NCBI GenBank assembly: GCA_002731665.1
Contig: PCCJ01000121.1
Location: forward strand, 1-29,236
Direction of reading: 5' to 3'
Source of the DNA: Actinomycetota bacterium
Lineage (GTDB): Bacteria > Actinomycetota > Acidimicrobiia > Acidimicrobiales > Poriferisodaliceae
DNA length: 29,236 bases
Part shown: piece after piece, positions 1-8,712 of the stretch
Position numbering within the stretch: the first letter of the stretch is position 1
Layout of the letters: the number at the start of each line of letters is the position of its first letter
Position numbers and translations under genes: made by a program
Notes under the pieces: generated by a model
What the model was told of the DNA's origin: nothing
What the model saw: only the letters and a program-made list of their open reading frames with translations
Database searches by the model: none

Positions 1-518
1 TCTTGTTTAGATCTTTCCAATGCTCCTATCGTTCGCATGTTATGCAATCTGTCTGCAAGTTTTATTAGTAGAACCCGCATATCACGCGCCATTGCCAAAA
101 GCATTTTTCTCAGCGTCGCTGCCTGCTGCGCCTCTTTCGTGGCGAAGCTGACGCGATCAAGTTTGGTTACCCCATCGACTATCGCTGCTACATCCGCGCC
201 GAACTTCTCGCGGATTTCAATTAGTTCAATTCCTGTATCTTCGACTGCGTCGTGAAGTAGCGCCGCTGCTATGGACACGTCATCAAGCCCCATTTCAGCG
301 ACTACCGACGCCACCGCTACTGGGTGAATGATGTAACTTTCGCCAGATTTTCTTCGTTGACCTTTATGAGCTAGTACAGCTGTCCCATAAGCATTGTTAA
401 TCAGATCTGCTGGATAGCGAGGCCATCTGGCTTTATAGCGATCAACCACTCCTTGAATCTCAGTGTGAACAGGTGCAGATGCGCGTCGCCATGGAAGTAC
501 TCTCGAAACAGCCGCCAT
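1..518 (-). CDS. relA: Bifunctional (p)ppGpp synthetase/hydrolase Rel, N-terminal part
   Basis: Rel makes and degrades the stringent-response alarmone (p)ppGpp in the cytoplasm. Only the first 172 codons lie in the window; the 3' end runs off base 1. The visible part is the N-terminal HD hydrolase domain. Its Mn-site and active-site residues are all present: His65 in an IHP motif, His89-Asp90 in LLHD, the Glu93-Asp94 pair, and Asp156/Asn160 in the KLADRLHN motif. The hydrolase half should therefore be active. The ATG at 518 is preceded by a near-perfect ribosome binding site (AAGGAGGTAA, about 521-530), which fixes the start. It follows secF on the same strand after a 221-bp gap, as in many actinobacteria, but without the apt gene that lies between them in M. 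tuberculosis. The synthetase, TGS and ACT domains cannot be seen here. Confidence 0.96.
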   Translation of the reverse strand, partial: MAAVSRVLPWRRASAPVHTEIQGVVDRYKARWPRYPADLINNAYGTAVLAHKGQRRKSGESYIIHPVAVASVVAEMGLDDVSIAAALLHDAVEDTGIELIEIREKFGADVAAIVDGVTKLDRVSFATKEAQQAATLRKMLLAMARDMRVLLIKLADRLHNMRTIGALERSKQ

Positions 519-540
519 CGTTACCTCCTTTTCACTTAGG

Positions 541-612
541 CCGAAGGAATAAGAAATAGTTGTCAGTCACAGTGGACCACAAATCTTCTCCTGCGGGTAT
601 CTATTCCTTCGG
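541..612. repeat. 11-bp inverted repeat in the relA leader
   Basis: The arms CCGAAGGAATA (541-551) and TATTCCTTCGG (602-612) are perfect reverse complements separated by 50 bases. They lie between the secF stop and the relA ribosome binding site. They could form a long-loop hairpin in the relA leader RNA or a spaced operator. The rest of the 221-bp secF-relA gap shows no ORF and no obvious terminator. The function is unknown. Confidence 0.45.
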
Positions 613-739
613 ACGCGAAGAATTAGTTTTCTTAAGGAGCTACTTGCATAATCAAATCCGCTTTTATTTCTATAGCTAACAAAGAACTCGAATAGGTCAT
701 TTGCGACTGGATAGCTTCACTCGTAGCTTGATTAGCTAT

Positions 740-1795
740 TCACCGTTTTTTGCCGATTTTCCGAGGGCGCGGTGACACATTTCGTTTATATTGACCAGCT
801 GCTAACAGTGCAGCTGCTTCACTCGAAGTGTCCTCTGTCCCTCGGATATTCGCAGCTTCTTGCATCGCCACCCAGTGCGGCTCCCTTTCTTTAAGCACAG
901 TCACAAAAGGCATCGCTACAAACAACGAGCTATAAGCTCCGGCTATCAGTCCTACAAGCAAGGCAATGGCAAACTCTTGAAGGCTTGTTGCACCCATAAT
1001 GAACGAGCCGACAACTAGAAGTGAGGCAACTGGCAACACCGATGTAATAGTGGTGTTTATCGATCGCATTATCACTTGGTTCAATGAGACGTTGGCCAAG
1101 TTTCGGTAAGTAATCCGGCTTTTGGCCGACAGTGCTTTGTTATTTTCGCTGGCGCGATCGAACACAACAATTGTGTCGTACAGCGAATAGCCCATAATCG
1201 TCAAGAACGCGACAACGGTAGCTGGAGTCACTTCAATCTGAAATATGGCATAGACACCAACAGTTATTGCGAGGTCATGGAACAAAGCTACAAGAGCCCC
1301 CAAAGCCATTCTCCACTCGAATCGGAGTGTTAGGTACAAAGCTATTAAAGCAAGAAATACTGCTAAGGCCCTGCGAGCTTTACCGGCTACTTGATCACCG
1401 AAAGAAGCGCTAACTGCTCGAGTGCTGATCGACTCTGCATCCACTGAAGCAGCTGCGGCCAAAGTAGAAATTATAGAAGTTTCTTTCTCGGTTAGCGTAG
1501 ATCCGGCTCGTACTCTAAAAATATCCTCGCCGCCGGTTATTTTTTGGACGCGCGAATCCGTAAGACCAGCATCTAAAGCAGCATTTTCAATTGTTTCTAG
1601 TTCGACAGAAGCCTTAGCGGGAATCTCCCAAACCGAACCACCTTCGAACTCGATTCCGAGATTAAGCCCTCTGGCTACAATAGCTATCAGACAAACAAGA
1701 ACTACCGCTGCTGACCCTATGGCGACGCGTCGGCAGGCAGACATAAAGTCCCACTTGTTATCGCCTCGGTACATCAATCGAAGTATTTTGATCAC
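740..1795 (-). CDS. secF: Protein translocase subunit SecF
   Basis: SecF partners SecD in the inner-membrane complex that uses the proton motive force to help pull exported proteins out of SecYEG. The 351-residue product has a first membrane helix at about 24-42, then the periplasmic P4-type domain that opens with LGIEFEGG (46-53; the usual motif is LGIDFTGG). A five-helix block follows, containing the signature GYSLYDTIVVFDR with the conserved Asp. The C-terminus is a basic cytoplasmic tail. The start chosen is GTG at 1795, which overlaps the secD TGA in a GTGA junction; an in-frame ATG at 1774 is an alternative. It is the third gene of yajC-secD-secF. The family assignment is secure. Confidence 0.95.
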   Translation of the reverse strand: MIKILRLMYRGDNKWDFMSACRRVAIGSAAVVLVCLIAIVARGLNLGIEFEGGSVWEIPAKASVELETIENAALDAGLTDSRVQKITGGEDIFRVRAGSTLTEKETSIISTLAAAASVDAESISTRAVSASFGDQVAGKARRALAVFLALIALYLTLRFEWRMALGALVALFHDLAITVGVYAIFQIEVTPATVVAFLTIMGYSLYDTIVVFDRASENNKALSAKSRITYRNLANVSLNQVIMRSINTTITSVLPVASLLVVGSFIMGATSLQEFAIALLVGLIAGAYSSLFVAMPFVTVLKEREPHWVAMQEAANIRGTEDTSSEAAALLAAGQYKRNVSPRPRKIGKKR

Positions 1796-3210
1796 TGGGT
1801 CACCTCAGCATCGATATGAGACATGCCTATTCGTTTCGGTTTTTCTCCGACTAACTTGCGCGCAATAACTACTACTAGCGGTCGCATAAAGAAATAGGAC
1901 ACCGCAATGTCAATAAGTGTCGCTATTCCTAGATATAGCGCAAATCCGCGAACAGTTCCGGTGGTCAACTGGTAAAGCACTGCAGCGCTAATGAGCGAAG
2001 CAAGGTCTGCCCAAACTATGGTCGAAAAAGCACCGCTGAATGTTTTGTCGGCGGCCGATCTCACGGCTCTACCGCGACGCACTTCTTCTTTAATTCTCTC
2101 GTAATAAACAATGTTCGAGTCGACTTGAACACCGATTGACACAATGATCCCCGTGGCGCCTGCAAGAGTCAGAGCTAATCCCTGACGTTCACCAAGCCAG
2201 GCAATTATCGACCAAAGGATAGAGCCACTAATAGCCAAACTACAGACGGCTACTAGTCCAAGTAACTTGTAGTAGAGGAGCATGTACAAAGCAACGAGCC
2301 CAAGGCCTACTATTCCAGCAATTACGCCCGCTCGGAGAGTTCCATCGCCAAGGGTGGCTGAAACAGTTCGGACATCGTCTTGTTCGAACTCAACCGGGAG
2401 AGCGCCAAATCGCAATACCAGGGCAAGATCTTTAGCTTCTTGCTCAGTAAATGAACCGCTAATAACTGCCGTACCACCGAATTCTTGAGCATTAATTGTT
2501 GGCGATGACTCAACGACTCCATCTAGAGCAATCGCTACTTGCTGTCCGAAATAGGCAGAGGCCATTTGATCAAAGCCTGCAGACCCTTCGTCATTAAATT
2601 CTACGTTGACAATCCATTGGCCCTCGAATGTTGCCGCTGCGTTCTCTACGGCGTCACCAGTTAGTTCTGAAGCATTCAAAAAATAGACATAGGTGCCGGT
2701 TTTATCGCTAAACAATACGTTGCTATATACCAGATCTTCCTCTCCGCTTGAATCAGAAATAATGTCTGACAGCGTTAGCTCTGTTAACGAATCACTGTCT
2801 ATATCAGTCAGAAGCGCTAACGATTCTTCGCTTAGGCCAAGTTCAGCTGCGTTTGTTTCGGCTGGATAAATTCCTGATACTGGCCGAAATTCCAGAGCTG
2901 CTGTCTGCCCAACAAGATCAACTGCTCGCTGCTTGTCTTTTACACCAGGTAATTGAATTACAACTTGGTTGCCTTGTCTGGTGATATCAGGCTCAGCGAC
3001 GCCGATTGCGTCAACTCGGTTTCGAATAATTTCTATGGCGCGTTCGAATTGTTCTTCTGAAACTTCGTTTGCTGGCCTGAGAACGACTTCGACACCTCCT
3101 TGTAGCTGCACGCCGAGGACAGGGGCCCATCCAGCGCTAAGGACGGCGACAAAAGCGCTCGCCGACATTGCTACAACAAGGATTAGGGAAATTAAATGGG
3201 AACGACGCAC
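1792..3210 (-). CDS. secD: Protein translocase subunit SecD
   Basis: SecD is the larger partner of SecF in proton-driven protein export. The 472-residue protein has an N-terminal membrane helix (about 6-28), a large extracytoplasmic P1 domain, and a C-terminal block of membrane helices from about residue 290. That block contains VDSNIVYYERIKEE, the SecD version of the DANVLIFERI motif, with the key Asp retained. The first conserved motif is altered: LGVQLQGG at 32-39 has Gln35 where the family normally has Asp (LGLDLxGG). The start is GTG at 3210, with only a weak upstream GGAG. It follows yajC after 34 bases and is translationally coupled to secF. Confidence 0.95.
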   Translation of the reverse strand: MRRSHLISLILVVAMSASAFVAVLSAGWAPVLGVQLQGGVEVVLRPANEVSEEQFERAIEIIRNRVDAIGVAEPDITRQGNQVVIQLPGVKDKQRAVDLVGQTAALEFRPVSGIYPAETNAAELGLSEESLALLTDIDSDSLTELTLSDIISDSSGEEDLVYSNVLFSDKTGTYVYFLNASELTGDAVENAAATFEGQWIVNVEFNDEGSAGFDQMASAYFGQQVAIALDGVVESSPTINAQEFGGTAVISGSFTEQEAKDLALVLRFGALPVEFEQDDVRTVSATLGDGTLRAGVIAGIVGLGLVALYMLLYYKLLGLVAVCSLAISGSILWSIIAWLGERQGLALTLAGATGIIVSIGVQVDSNIVYYERIKEEVRRGRAVRSAADKTFSGAFSTIVWADLASLISAAVLYQLTTGTVRGFALYLGIATLIDIAVSYFFMRPLVVVIARKLVGEKPKRIGMSHIDAEVTQ

Positions 3211-3244
3211 AGTTTAGAGACTCCGATTCGGTAGCCAGTTAATT

Positions 3245-3550
3245 TCAATCATCATCGCCATCGTCATCTGAGGCAACATCATCTTCTAGATCTGACGATT
3301 TCGTAATGATTTCTCCTATAGAGCGTCGCTGAACTCGTAGCTCGACATCTGTGTCAACCTCGAGGGCGACGACTGCGTCGCCTTCTTCCACCGCAACTAT
3401 TATGCCAATAACCCCGCCCACAGTAGCCACTTCATCGCCCACCCCTGCAGCTCGGACCATGCGTTCTCGTTCTTTCATCCGTTTTTGTTGTGGGCGAAGT
3501 ATCAAAAAATACATACCGATGAAGACGATTAGAGGTAATAGTAATGCCAT
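3245..3550 (-). CDS. yajC: Preprotein translocase accessory subunit YajC
   Basis: YajC is a small single-span membrane protein that copurifies with SecDF. The 101-residue product starts with a hydrophobic helix (about 1-19) followed by the family hallmark LRPQQKRMKE and then AAGVGDEVATVGGVIG, typical of the cytoplasmic domain. Its end is unusual: the last 13 residues are almost all Asp/Glu (EDDVASDDDGDDD). The ATG at 3550 has GGAGAT about 7 bases upstream. It is the first gene of yajC-secD-secF, 98 bases after tgt. The 98-bp gap holds nothing recognisable. Confidence 0.93.
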   Translation of the reverse strand: MALLLPLIVFIGMYFLILRPQQKRMKERERMVRAAGVGDEVATVGGVIGIIVAVEEGDAVVALEVDTDVELRVQRRSIGEIITKSSDLEDDVASDDDGDDD

Positions 3551-3648
3551 GAGTTATCTCCAGGAATGTGGGTACCGAAACCAAAATATTAGGGTACTGC
3601 TCGCCAGGGGGCGTGCGATTGTTTATCTGCTATTCATTAGATCAAAAA

Positions 3649-4752
3649 TCATGGTTTCTCAGCCCATACATCAAAAACATGAGATCGAAAATCATCAAAA
3701 CCACCATATTCAATCGCTCTGCGCGCCTGTTTGACTAGATCAATCAAGAACCAAAGGTTGTGAAGAGTCATAATTCGAGCCACAGATGGTTCTTTGACTT
3801 GCGCCAAATGCCGCAAATAGCTACGACTGAATTGATTAGAAAAGGGGTTATTTGGGTCTATAGGGTCTTCGCTACGAGCGTGTTTAGCATTACGTATATT
3901 AAGTTTACCGTTTCCAGTTAATGCAGTTCCATGCCTAGCTAGGCGAGTAGGCAACACACAATCAAACATGTCTACGCCGGCGCCAATTGCGTCTACTACT
4001 CGGACAGGGTCGCCTACACCCATGAGGTAACGAGGTCGATCGATCGGTAACTCTTCCAGCGCCGCTCTTAACGCTGGCATCATTTCCATGTGGCTCTCAC
4101 CTACCGAAAGGCCTCCGATGCCATACCCTTCAAAATCTAAATTAGCTAAAGCTGCGCCGCTTTCGTGACGAAGGTCAGGGTTTATGCCACCCTGCACGAT
4201 TCCAAAAAGAGCCTGGTCCGGCCTGGCATGAGCGGCCTTAGCTCGCTCCGCCCATAGATGTGTTCGCTTCATCGCTGTAATGACCTGATCATCGGTGGCT
4301 GGCAAAGCAGCACAGACATCTAGCACCATTTGGATATCGGCGCCAAGGTCTTCCTGTGTCTTCACTGCAACTTCTGGAGTGAACCTCACTTTTTTTCCGT
4401 CGTAGATTGAAGTGAAATCCACGCCTTGATCATCAATTTTCACGTTGTCACGAAGCGACATTACTTGGAAGCCACCCGAGTCTGTGAGCATATGACCATC
4501 CCAATTAGTGAACGAGTGAAGGCCTCCCATGTTTTTAACAACTTCTGCACCTGGGCGGAGCATTAGGTGGTAAGTGTTACCTAGGACTACTTCCATCCCC
4601 AAATCAACGTAGTCCCTGGCATCGAGATGGATCACGGCCCCTCTAGTGCCGACAGGCATAAATACTGGAGTTTCAAAAGTGCCACGCCGAGTAGTCACGC
4701 GACCTCGACGGGCATTCCCATCATTAGCTATTAACTCGTAGCTTAAAGACAC
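3649..4752 (-). CDS. tgt: Queuine/preQ1 tRNA-guanine transglycosylase lacking the zinc cysteines
   Basis: Tgt exchanges guanine-34 of GUN-anticodon tRNAs for preQ1, the step before QueA acts. The 367-residue protein has the full TIM-barrel signature set: DSGGFQVMSL with general acid/base Asp91, a GGLSVGE motif, and MFDCVLPTR with the nucleophile Asp264. The C-terminal zinc site is abnormal. Bacterial Tgt normally has CxCxxC followed by His; here the corresponding stretch reads IDPNNPFSNQFSRSYL (298-313), about two residues shorter and with no Cys at all, while the later His331 is kept. The reading frame is intact across this point, so it is not a frameshift. The start is GTG at 4752 with GGAGAG upstream. 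queA lies 68 bases downstream in coordinate, upstream in transcription order relative to tgt's partner genes. Confidence 0.93.
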   Translation of the reverse strand: MSLSYELIANDGNARRGRVTTRRGTFETPVFMPVGTRGAVIHLDARDYVDLGMEVVLGNTYHLMLRPGAEVVKNMGGLHSFTNWDGHMLTDSGGFQVMSLRDNVKIDDQGVDFTSIYDGKKVRFTPEVAVKTQEDLGADIQMVLDVCAALPATDDQVITAMKRTHLWAERAKAAHARPDQALFGIVQGGINPDLRHESGAALANLDFEGYGIGGLSVGESHMEMMPALRAALEELPIDRPRYLMGVGDPVRVVDAIGAGVDMFDCVLPTRLARHGTALTGNGKLNIRNAKHARSEDPIDPNNPFSNQFSRSYLRHLAQVKEPSVARIMTLHNLWFLIDLVKQARRAIEYGGFDDFRSHVFDVWAEKP

Positions 4753-4820
4753 TTACTCTCCATGGTGATAACAGTTTCCTACGATAACTTTGCGCTTCCT
4801 AATCGGCGCTAATAAAGCTC

Positions 4821-5846
4821 TTAATCAACAGCTTTCTGCAAAAACATTGCGTCCCCATAGGAGAGAAAGCGATATCCCTCTGCTAGAGCTTCAGAGTAGA
4901 GGCGCCGCCAGCGGTCTCCAACAAATGAGTCGATCATCAGCAGCAACGAAGATTTAGGGAGATGGAAGTTCGTGAAGATACAGTCTACGATTTCGAATTT
5001 TTCTCCCCGTCTGAGAAAGAGATCAGTTCGGCCACTCAAATTTCCTCGAGCTGCTGACTCTAATGACCTGACGGTGGTGGTTCCTACAGCTACTACTCTC
5101 TTCGCTGATTGGCAGGCATTCCACGTCGACTCGGGAACGTTATAGGACTCTGAATGCATTATGTGATCAGAAGAGTCACTTACGGTTATTGGCTGGAACG
5201 TATCTATTCCAATCGTTAATTCTACCGTGGCTATTTCAATGCCCTTTAGTGAGACGCGCTCCATAAGTTCTTCTGTGAAATGCAGTCCTGCGGTTGGAGC
5301 TGCTGCTGAGCCAAGCTTTTTGGCGTACACAGTTTGATAACGCTCTTTTGAGCTTTCTTCGTAATTCTTAATGTAAGGCGGGAGTGGCATTTCACCAGCC
5401 TTGCCCAAGGCAGAGATTTCAGTTAATCCGGATATTTTTTTCCCATCGTGGATAACTGATACAAGGCGCCTGCCCCTCGACGTTTCTTCACCAACATCAA
5501 CAATAAGAGCAGGGTCTCGGAGCGATCGTAATTTTGTCCCTACTTTTAAGCGTCTACCTGGTTTAACCATGGCCTCCCAAAAATCACCCTGGGGTTCAAG
5601 GAGAAGGACTTCTGCCAAACCGCCAGTTTCTTTCACTAACGGTATTCGTGCCGGGATTACTTTTGTTTCGTTTACTACCAATAGATCTCCTGGCTCTAGA
5701 TAGTCAGCTAGATCTTTTACGCGCGCATGCAGCGGAGCAACATATGGCCCTTGATCGACTAACAGCCGGGCACTATCTCGCGGCTCTGCAGGGGATTGAG
5801 CTATTGCGTGTTCAGGAAGGTCATAGTCGAACTCAATCATTTTCAT
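4821..5846 (-). CDS. queA: S-adenosylmethionine:tRNA ribosyltransferase-isomerase QueA
   Basis: QueA transfers and isomerises the ribose of S-adenosylmethionine onto preQ1 in tRNA, giving epoxyqueuosine. The protein opens with FDYDLPEHAIAQSP, the standard QueA N-terminus, and carries LLVVNETKVIPARI, AAPTAGLHFTEELM and FTNFHLPKSSLLLMIDSF, all family signatures. I chose the ATG at 5846 (341 residues) because AGGTAG lies about 5 bases upstream; the open frame extends to a TTG at 5870 but the extra eight residues have no family counterpart, and an ATG at 5840 is also possible. The start overlaps the end of the preceding gene by 15 bases relative to its stop at 5860-5862, separated by only 13 bases, so the two are probably cotranscribed. 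Confidence 0.95.
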   Translation of the reverse strand: MKMIEFDYDLPEHAIAQSPAEPRDSARLLVDQGPYVAPLHARVKDLADYLEPGDLLVVNETKVIPARIPLVKETGGLAEVLLLEPQGDFWEAMVKPGRRLKVGTKLRSLRDPALIVDVGEETSRGRRLVSVIHDGKKISGLTEISALGKAGEMPLPPYIKNYEESSKERYQTVYAKKLGSAAAPTAGLHFTEELMERVSLKGIEIATVELTIGIDTFQPITVSDSSDHIMHSESYNVPESTWNACQSAKRVVAVGTTTVRSLESAARGNLSGRTDLFLRRGEKFEIVDCIFTNFHLPKSSLLLMIDSFVGDRWRRLYSEALAEGYRFLSYGDAMFLQKAVD

Positions 5847-5859
5847 ACAGCTACCTACT

Positions 5860-6498
5860 TTAAGGGGCAACAGTTTCAGAAATGACTTTGTATAGCTCCT
5901 GCTTTGTCCACTCCCCCTGAATTCCGGCTACCTCGGCGAGGTATTTTTGAATTTCAGTGTCACTTAAGGAAGATCCTTCTTTTAAACCAGCGATAAGCAC
6001 ACTTAAATACGCTGTGCTCGGCTTCATGTAGCCATCAACGTTACTTGTAGTAAAAGTCAATATGGGTTGGTTATTTAATTCACCGAGATAAATAACTTCG
6101 TTGTACCAACCACTACCAAGATCTAACCGTTGCTCTTTGATCAATTTTGGCACATCGAGATTTATGTGGCCTGGGGTTAGCTGATTCTCTTGCGCCGCTA
6201 TGTCGAAAAATTGCTCTTCAGTAACATCCCAGCAACGTATCCAGCAACTTGGCATTTGTAGGTTTGGTTTGATAAATGCGACACCGCCACCCCACCGCTC
6301 GGACCATTTACTGAAAAGGAGTGCGTAATTAGCTTTTAGCAGTATCGATGACTTTAACGGCAATGCCTGGTCACGCGCACCGGGATGGCTGGCATGCTCT
6401 CTGCTGAATCGCCCTCCTCTTAGATACAACAGAAATCTTTTTTCTAATAAGTTCGAGCCGTACGACGCGTACCAAACTCTTCTAGAAGGGCTCGACAT
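5860..6498 (-). CDS. Gamma-glutamylcyclotransferase-fold protein of unknown substrate
   Basis: The 212-residue product is a soluble protein with the N-terminal motif YASYGSNLL (residues 10-18), the nucleotide-free glycine loop typical of the gamma-glutamylcyclotransferase/AIG2 fold. Glu104 in VTEEQFFDIAAQEN sits where that fold carries its catalytic acid (xxLDxxEG). These features support a cyclotransferase-like enzyme acting on a gamma-glutamyl or similar amide. No substrate can be named. The ATG at 6498 overlaps the ruvB stop in a TGATG junction, so it is probably translated by coupling from ruvB. It sits between ruvB and queA, where no such gene occurs in the textbook actinobacterial order. 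A TTG at 6501 is an alternative start. Confidence 0.7.
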   Translation of the reverse strand: MSSPSRRVWYASYGSNLLEKRFLLYLRGGRFSREHASHPGARDQALPLKSSILLKANYALLFSKWSERWGGGVAFIKPNLQMPSCWIRCWDVTEEQFFDIAAQENQLTPGHINLDVPKLIKEQRLDLGSGWYNEVIYLGELNNQPILTFTTSNVDGYMKPSTAYLSVLIAGLKEGSSLSDTEIQKYLAEVAGIQGEWTKQELYKVISETVAP

Positions 6499-7583
6499 CA
6501 ATCAAATAATGATGGTCCAACGGAACCACGATCTGGGATTGGCAAACCAAGATGAGCAAACGCAGCTCGGGTAGCCACTCGGCCCCTAGGGGTGCGTTGC
6601 AACAAACCTTGTTGTATCAGGAAAGGTTCATAAACGTCTTCTACGGTTTCAGGTTGCTCACCCACGCTGATAGACAACGTCGAGAGGCCAACGGGGCCTC
6701 CTTCGTGTAGGACAGTTATGGCATCTAAGATAGCTCGATCTACTTTATCTAGTCCTATCTCATCAACGCCAAAGATCCTTAACCCTTCTTTTGCAACCTC
6801 TGCGTTAACACGACCATCGGCTCTGACTTCGGCATAATCTCTAACTCTTCTCAAGAGGCGGTTAGCAATTCGCGGAGTTCCACGGCTTCTTCCGGCTATT
6901 TCGACAGACCCCTCGTCATCAATCGAAACATCTAAAATATCTGCTGCTCGAGAAACAATGGACTGAAGTTCATCCGCTGAGTAGTAGTCAAGTCTTTCTA
7001 CAAGACCAAACCGATCTCGAAGTGGTCCAGCAATTAATCCTGTTCGCGTTGTTGCCCCTACTAACGTGAACGGAGGTAAATCAAATCTGATTGATCGCGC
7101 AGCTGGTCCTTTACCAAGGATGACATCCAGTTGGAAATCTTCCATCGCTGGGTAGAGAACTTCTTCTACCTGCTTAGGTAGCCGATGAATTTCATCGATA
7201 AATAGAACATCACGATCATTTAGATTGGTGAGAATTGCCGCTAAGTCTCCGGCACGTTCGATAGCTGGGCCAGAAGTAACATGGATAGCGACCCCAAGCT
7301 CAGATGCAACGATTCCAGCTAAAGTAGTTTTCCCCAAACCAGGCGGCCCTGCAAACAATAAGTGGTCTGGAGTTTGCTCTCGGGCTCTTGCAGCTTCAAG
7401 AATTATGCCTAAATGCTCTTTAAGTTCTTCTTGCCCCACGAACTCGTTCAGAGTTTTTGGACGAAGTCCTACGTCTTCGGAATCGTCTGGAATGTGCTCC
7501 GAGCGAAGCAACTCTTCGCGTTTGGAGTGACTTTCATCATCTCTTCGGAAGCCTTCCTCTCTTCCCCATCCTTGCTCACTCAT
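6498..7583 (-). CDS. ruvB: Holliday junction branch-migration helicase RuvB
   Basis: RuvB is the AAA+ motor that drives branch migration of Holliday junctions together with RuvA. The 361-residue protein has [11 protein letters not shown] at 41-51, Walker A GPPGLGKT (79-86), Walker B LFIDEIH (127-133), the sensor region [18 protein letters not shown], and a C-terminal winged-helix region with [17 protein letters not shown]. The N-terminal extension of about 40 charged residues before the core is somewhat longer than in E. coli. The ATG at 7583 overlaps the ruvA stop as ATGA. It is the third gene of ruvC-ruvA-ruvB. Confidence 0.97.
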   Translation of the reverse strand: MSEQGWGREEGFRRDDESHSKREELLRSEHIPDDSEDVGLRPKTLNEFVGQEELKEHLGIILEAARAREQTPDHLLFAGPPGLGKTTLAGIVASELGVAIHVTSGPAIERAGDLAAILTNLNDRDVLFIDEIHRLPKQVEEVLYPAMEDFQLDVILGKGPAARSIRFDLPPFTLVGATTRTGLIAGPLRDRFGLVERLDYYSADELQSIVSRAADILDVSIDDEGSVEIAGRSRGTPRIANRLLRRVRDYAEVRADGRVNAEVAKEGLRIFGVDEIGLDKVDRAILDAITVLHEGGPVGLSTLSISVGEQPETVEDVYEPFLIQQGLLQRTPRGRVATRAAFAHLGLPIPDRGSVGPSLFD

Positions 7584-8176
7584 CGTGCAGCCAAACGCTG
7601 TAGTGCTTTTCTCAGTAGTGCTGAGCTATCAGATTCGTCAAGATCTTTGAGGGCGACTCGAATTTCATCGGAAACAAAACCCATACCTGACAGAGCTGCA
7701 CGCACATCAGCTAATGCTCCCGGATCATTACCAGTTTCAGAATCACCTGAAGAAACATTTGACTCGTGTGGCTCCTCGAGCCGACTTTTCATTTCTAGCA
7801 ACAATCGTTGTGCCGTTTTTTTGCCTACTCCCGCGACCATGCACAAAGCGTCTATGTCATCTGCTGCAACGGCTCGGCGCAACTCCTTCGGAGGCAGGAC
7901 AGCTAATATCGCCATTCCTAAAGAAGGTCCCACCCCATGGGCATCAAGAAGCAACTCAAAACATTGGCGTTCATCGATAGACGTAAATCCGTAGAGTTGC
8001 TGGGCACCTTCTCGGATGTGATGGTGCACATACATGAACACTGTTTCATCTATTTGAGGGAGCACATTGATAACGGCGGGATTAACTAAAACCCGGTAGC
8101 CGATGCCTCCTACTTCAATTAATACTTCGCCGTTTTGCTGTGTTTCAAGCAGTGTTCCTCTCAAAGATCCAATCAT
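7580..8176 (-). CDS. ruvA: Holliday junction DNA-binding protein RuvA
   Basis: RuvA is the tetrameric junction-recognition subunit that loads RuvB. The 198-residue protein shows the N-terminal OB-fold ([11 protein letters not shown]...VGGIGYRV), two helix-hairpin-helix elements ([12 protein letters not shown] and [13 protein letters not shown]), and a C-terminal three-helix domain ending ALQRLAAR after a flexible acidic linker. The length is typical. The ATG at 8176 overlaps the ruvC stop as ATGA, and its own stop overlaps the ruvB start, so the three genes are tightly coupled. Confidence 0.96.
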   Translation of the reverse strand: MIGSLRGTLLETQQNGEVLIEVGGIGYRVLVNPAVINVLPQIDETVFMYVHHHIREGAQQLYGFTSIDERQCFELLLDAHGVGPSLGMAILAVLPPKELRRAVAADDIDALCMVAGVGKKTAQRLLLEMKSRLEEPHESNVSSGDSETGNDPGALADVRAALSGMGFVSDEIRVALKDLDESDSSALLRKALQRLAAR

Positions 8177-8676
8177 TTATTTCTACTTACGGTTTCGATC
8201 TTCTGCATCGACATGTGCGCTAAGTGGCATAGCGCTGTGGCTGCCGCGTCTGCGGCGTCTGCCGGGGTTGGTAACGAGGGTAACTGCAAAAGTGTTTGCA
8301 CCATTTTTTGCATTTGCTTCTTATCGGCAGCGCCCCATCCTCCCACAGCTTCTTTAATTTGGTTAGGCGTGTATTCAGCAACTTCGGATCCGTGAGCTAT
8401 TGCTTCAGCCATAACAATGCCGCTGGACTGAGCAACACCTATTGCCGTTTTGACATTGACCTGGAAGAAAACTCTTTCTATTGCGACCGCTTCAGGCTTA
8501 AATTCTTGGATCAAGGATCGAACCTCAGTTTGCAAAAGTGCTAAACGTCTGGGAATTGCGTCTTTCGGAGGGGTTCGGATCACTCCCAGCGTTACCGCTT
8601 CGGTCTGCCGTCCCAGCTTCTCGACCACGGCGAAACCGCAGCGAGACAAACCCGGATCAATCCCTAGAACGAACAT
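8173..8676 (-). CDS. ruvC: Crossover junction endodeoxyribonuclease RuvC
   Basis: RuvC is the resolvase that nicks Holliday junctions moved by RuvAB. The 167-residue protein has an RNase H-like fold with the acidic active-site residues visible: Asp7 in GIDPGLSRCG, the Glu in VAIERVFFQVN, and the C-terminal Asp pair in PADAADAAATALCH. The ATG at 8676 has only a weak upstream purine stretch. It lies 36 bases downstream of yebC and begins the ruvC-ruvA-ruvB series. Confidence 0.96.
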   Translation of the reverse strand: MFVLGIDPGLSRCGFAVVEKLGRQTEAVTLGVIRTPPKDAIPRRLALLQTEVRSLIQEFKPEAVAIERVFFQVNVKTAIGVAQSSGIVMAEAIAHGSEVAEYTPNQIKEAVGGWGAADKKQMQKMVQTLLQLPSLPTPADAADAAATALCHLAHMSMQKIETVSRNK

Positions 8677-8712
8677 AGGTTCGATAGTAGCGGCTCCGAG
8701 GCATTCTTAGGA

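Noticed and set aside
37..255. Plus-strand open frame opposite relA
   Set aside because: It lies antisense to the well conserved HD domain, is Ser-rich and has no family resemblance; the same applies to other plus-strand frames opposite the 1-18865 genes.
3826..3858. A frameshift at the Tgt zinc site
   Set aside because: Family similarity is continuous before and after the site in the same frame, with the downstream SRSYLRHL and LHNL motifs in register, so a short deletion/substitution is more likely than a frameshift.
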